Shown: positions 6,180-7,090 of the stretch, in pieces
Numbering within the stretch: the stretch's first letter is position 1
How the letters are laid out: the number at the start of each line of letters is the position of its first letter
NCBI GenBank assembly: GCA_945888535.1
Contig: CAMDAN010000110.1
Span: 1-7,090, forward strand
Origin: Bordetella parapertussis
Lineage (GTDB): Bacteria; Pseudomonadota; Gammaproteobacteria; Burkholderiales; Burkholderiaceae_C
DNA length: 7,090 nucleotides
Direction: 5' to 3'
Translations under genes and position numbers: made by a program
Notes under the pieces: generated by a model
The model's input: the letters and a program-made list of their open reading frames with translations, nothing else
Database searches by the model: none
What the model was told of the DNA's origin: nothing

Positions 6180-6671
6180 TCACAAAGGCCCGATGGCGTG
6201 AAAACCCATGGTCGCTGCAACCCAACGCGCCGGGGGTTGAGCCAAGGCCTCGTTATAGGCCGTCGAGGCATTGTTCATTGCGGTTCGGGCAAATTGCACC
6301 GACGCACTGGCCTCATCCCACAATGAGCGCTGCTCAGGAGGGGCGTCATCGACCTCAGGCAACGATACCCAGAGCTGTTGCAGTTGTTCGTATTTGGCCC
6401 GGCAATCGCTTAACGCCTTCGCAGCCGAGGGATTATTTTTTAATCCTTTAAGCGCCAAATCTAATTGGTCGGCGGCTTCTGCAAGGTCCGCCAAGAGCGG
6501 CGCATCTAAGGCAAAGTCTTGGGTCATACCAATAAATGACTGGGCTTGTTTATCAAAAGCGGCGGCGCCTTCCACGGCGGCCGCACGCAATCGCATCAAG
6601 CGGTTGTGTAACCCAACCGCCCAAAAAATGGCCAATGCCAAAGCAATCCAAAGCAGCAATGTAAAACCCAT
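6180..6671 (-). CDS. LemA-like membrane-anchored protein
   Basis: Small protein of 163 residues with one N-terminal hydrophobic segment (about 2-20, GFTLLLWIALALAIFWAVG), then an entirely alpha-helical body. The pattern LHNRLMRLRAAAVEGAAAFDKQ after the membrane segment, and an ending with FARTAMNNASTAYNEALAQPP, A-[ST]-x-GF and a short tail, mirror the LemA family: YNxLVxLR near the membrane, YNxAVxxFPxxxxAxxxGF at the end. It departs from canonical LemA in details (His-Asn in place of Tyr-Asn, AFDKQ in place of the W[SA]QIDVQLKRR stretch), so it is a divergent member. The ATG at 6671 has an excellent ribosome site. It is the first gene after the rpoC terminator and probably heads the rsmB operon. 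Function is unknown; LemA proteins are membrane-anchored four-helix proteins of poorly defined role. Confidence 0.8.
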   Translation of the reverse strand: MGFTLLLWIALALAIFWAVGLHNRLMRLRAAAVEGAAAFDKQAQSFIGMTQDFALDAPLLADLAEAADQLDLALKGLKNNPSAAKALSDCRAKYEQLQQLWVSLPEVDDAPPEQRSLWDEASASVQFARTAMNNASTAYNEALAQPPARWVAATMGFHAIGPL

Positions 6672-6678
6672 AGCGCAG

Positions 6679-6684
6679 CCTCCC
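6679..6684 (-). promoter_or_regulatory. Strong ribosome binding site of the LemA-like gene
   Basis: On the minus strand GGGAGG stands seven bases before the ATG at 6671. It is the best Shine-Dalgarno sequence in the operon; the downstream genes rsmB, kinase and regulator have weak ones, consistent with this gene being the leading cistron. Confidence 0.75.
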
Positions 6685-6701
6685 AGTGTTTTGCTTCATT
6701 C

Positions 6702-6741
6702 AAAAAAATACCCCAAGCCTTCGCAAAGAGGGCCTGGGGTA
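6702..6741 (-). terminator. Intrinsic terminator of the rpoC transcript
   Basis: On the minus strand an 11-bp stem (TACCCCAGGCC with GGCTTGGGGTA, one G-T wobble) closes an 11-base loop and is followed directly by seven T residues (positions 6708 down to 6702). It begins 22 bases after the rpoC stop codon. This is a textbook rho-independent terminator. It separates the RNA polymerase genes from the LemA-like/rsmB operon, leaving only about 30 bases between the T-run and the next start codon. Confidence 0.92.
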
Positions 6742-6763
6742 GGACGTTTGGACCTTCGCAGAA

Positions 6764-7090
<327 letters not shown>

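Noticed and set aside
6173..6271. N-terminal extension of RsmB by 33 residues
   Set aside because: It lies wholly inside the LemA-like gene, is Arg/Pro-rich without family similarity, and the ATG at 6172 gives a normal RsmB length.

Overview
The window looks like a chromosomal segment of a betaproteobacterium, most likely Burkholderiales and perhaps Comamonadaceae-like. I base this on the RpoC C-terminus and on the order rsmB, DUF4390 gene, NtrY-like kinase, short NtrX-like regulator, which I associate with that group. No database search was possible, so the taxonomy is inference.

The conserved part (about 1272-7090) is read entirely on the minus strand. From the right edge it contains the 3' end of rpoC, a strong intrinsic terminator, a LemA-like membrane-anchored protein, rsmB (16S rRNA m5C967 methyltransferase), an exported DUF4390 protein, a 760-residue NtrY-type sensor kinase and a 224-residue response regulator with receiver and Fis-type helix-turn-helix but no AAA+ domain. 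The last five genes are tightly packed (gaps of 7, 0 and 37 bases, plus one overlap) and look like one operon. The kinase and regulator should form a two-component system in which the envelope-facing kinase phosphorylates the regulator. The DUF4390 protein is a possible envelope partner.

The left part (1-1271) has a different character: visibly more A/T-rich, both strands used, and genes unrelated to the operon. It holds the last 44 codons of a plus-strand protein resembling the C-terminus of beta-lactamase-fold serine hydrolases. It also holds a convergent minus-strand gene for an exported alpha/beta hydrolase (dienelactone-hydrolase-like). The hydrolase has a compact control region: a candidate sigma-70 promoter, a 19-base inverted repeat over the -10, and a perfect 15-base palindrome over the start codon whose 11-base core equals that of the Tn10 tet operator. 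This region may be a variable segment beside the conserved operon.

No tRNA, rRNA, CRISPR array, insertion sequence or phage gene was found. Most of the window is ordinary. The points most worth checking are the hydrolase control region and the AAA+-less regulator.
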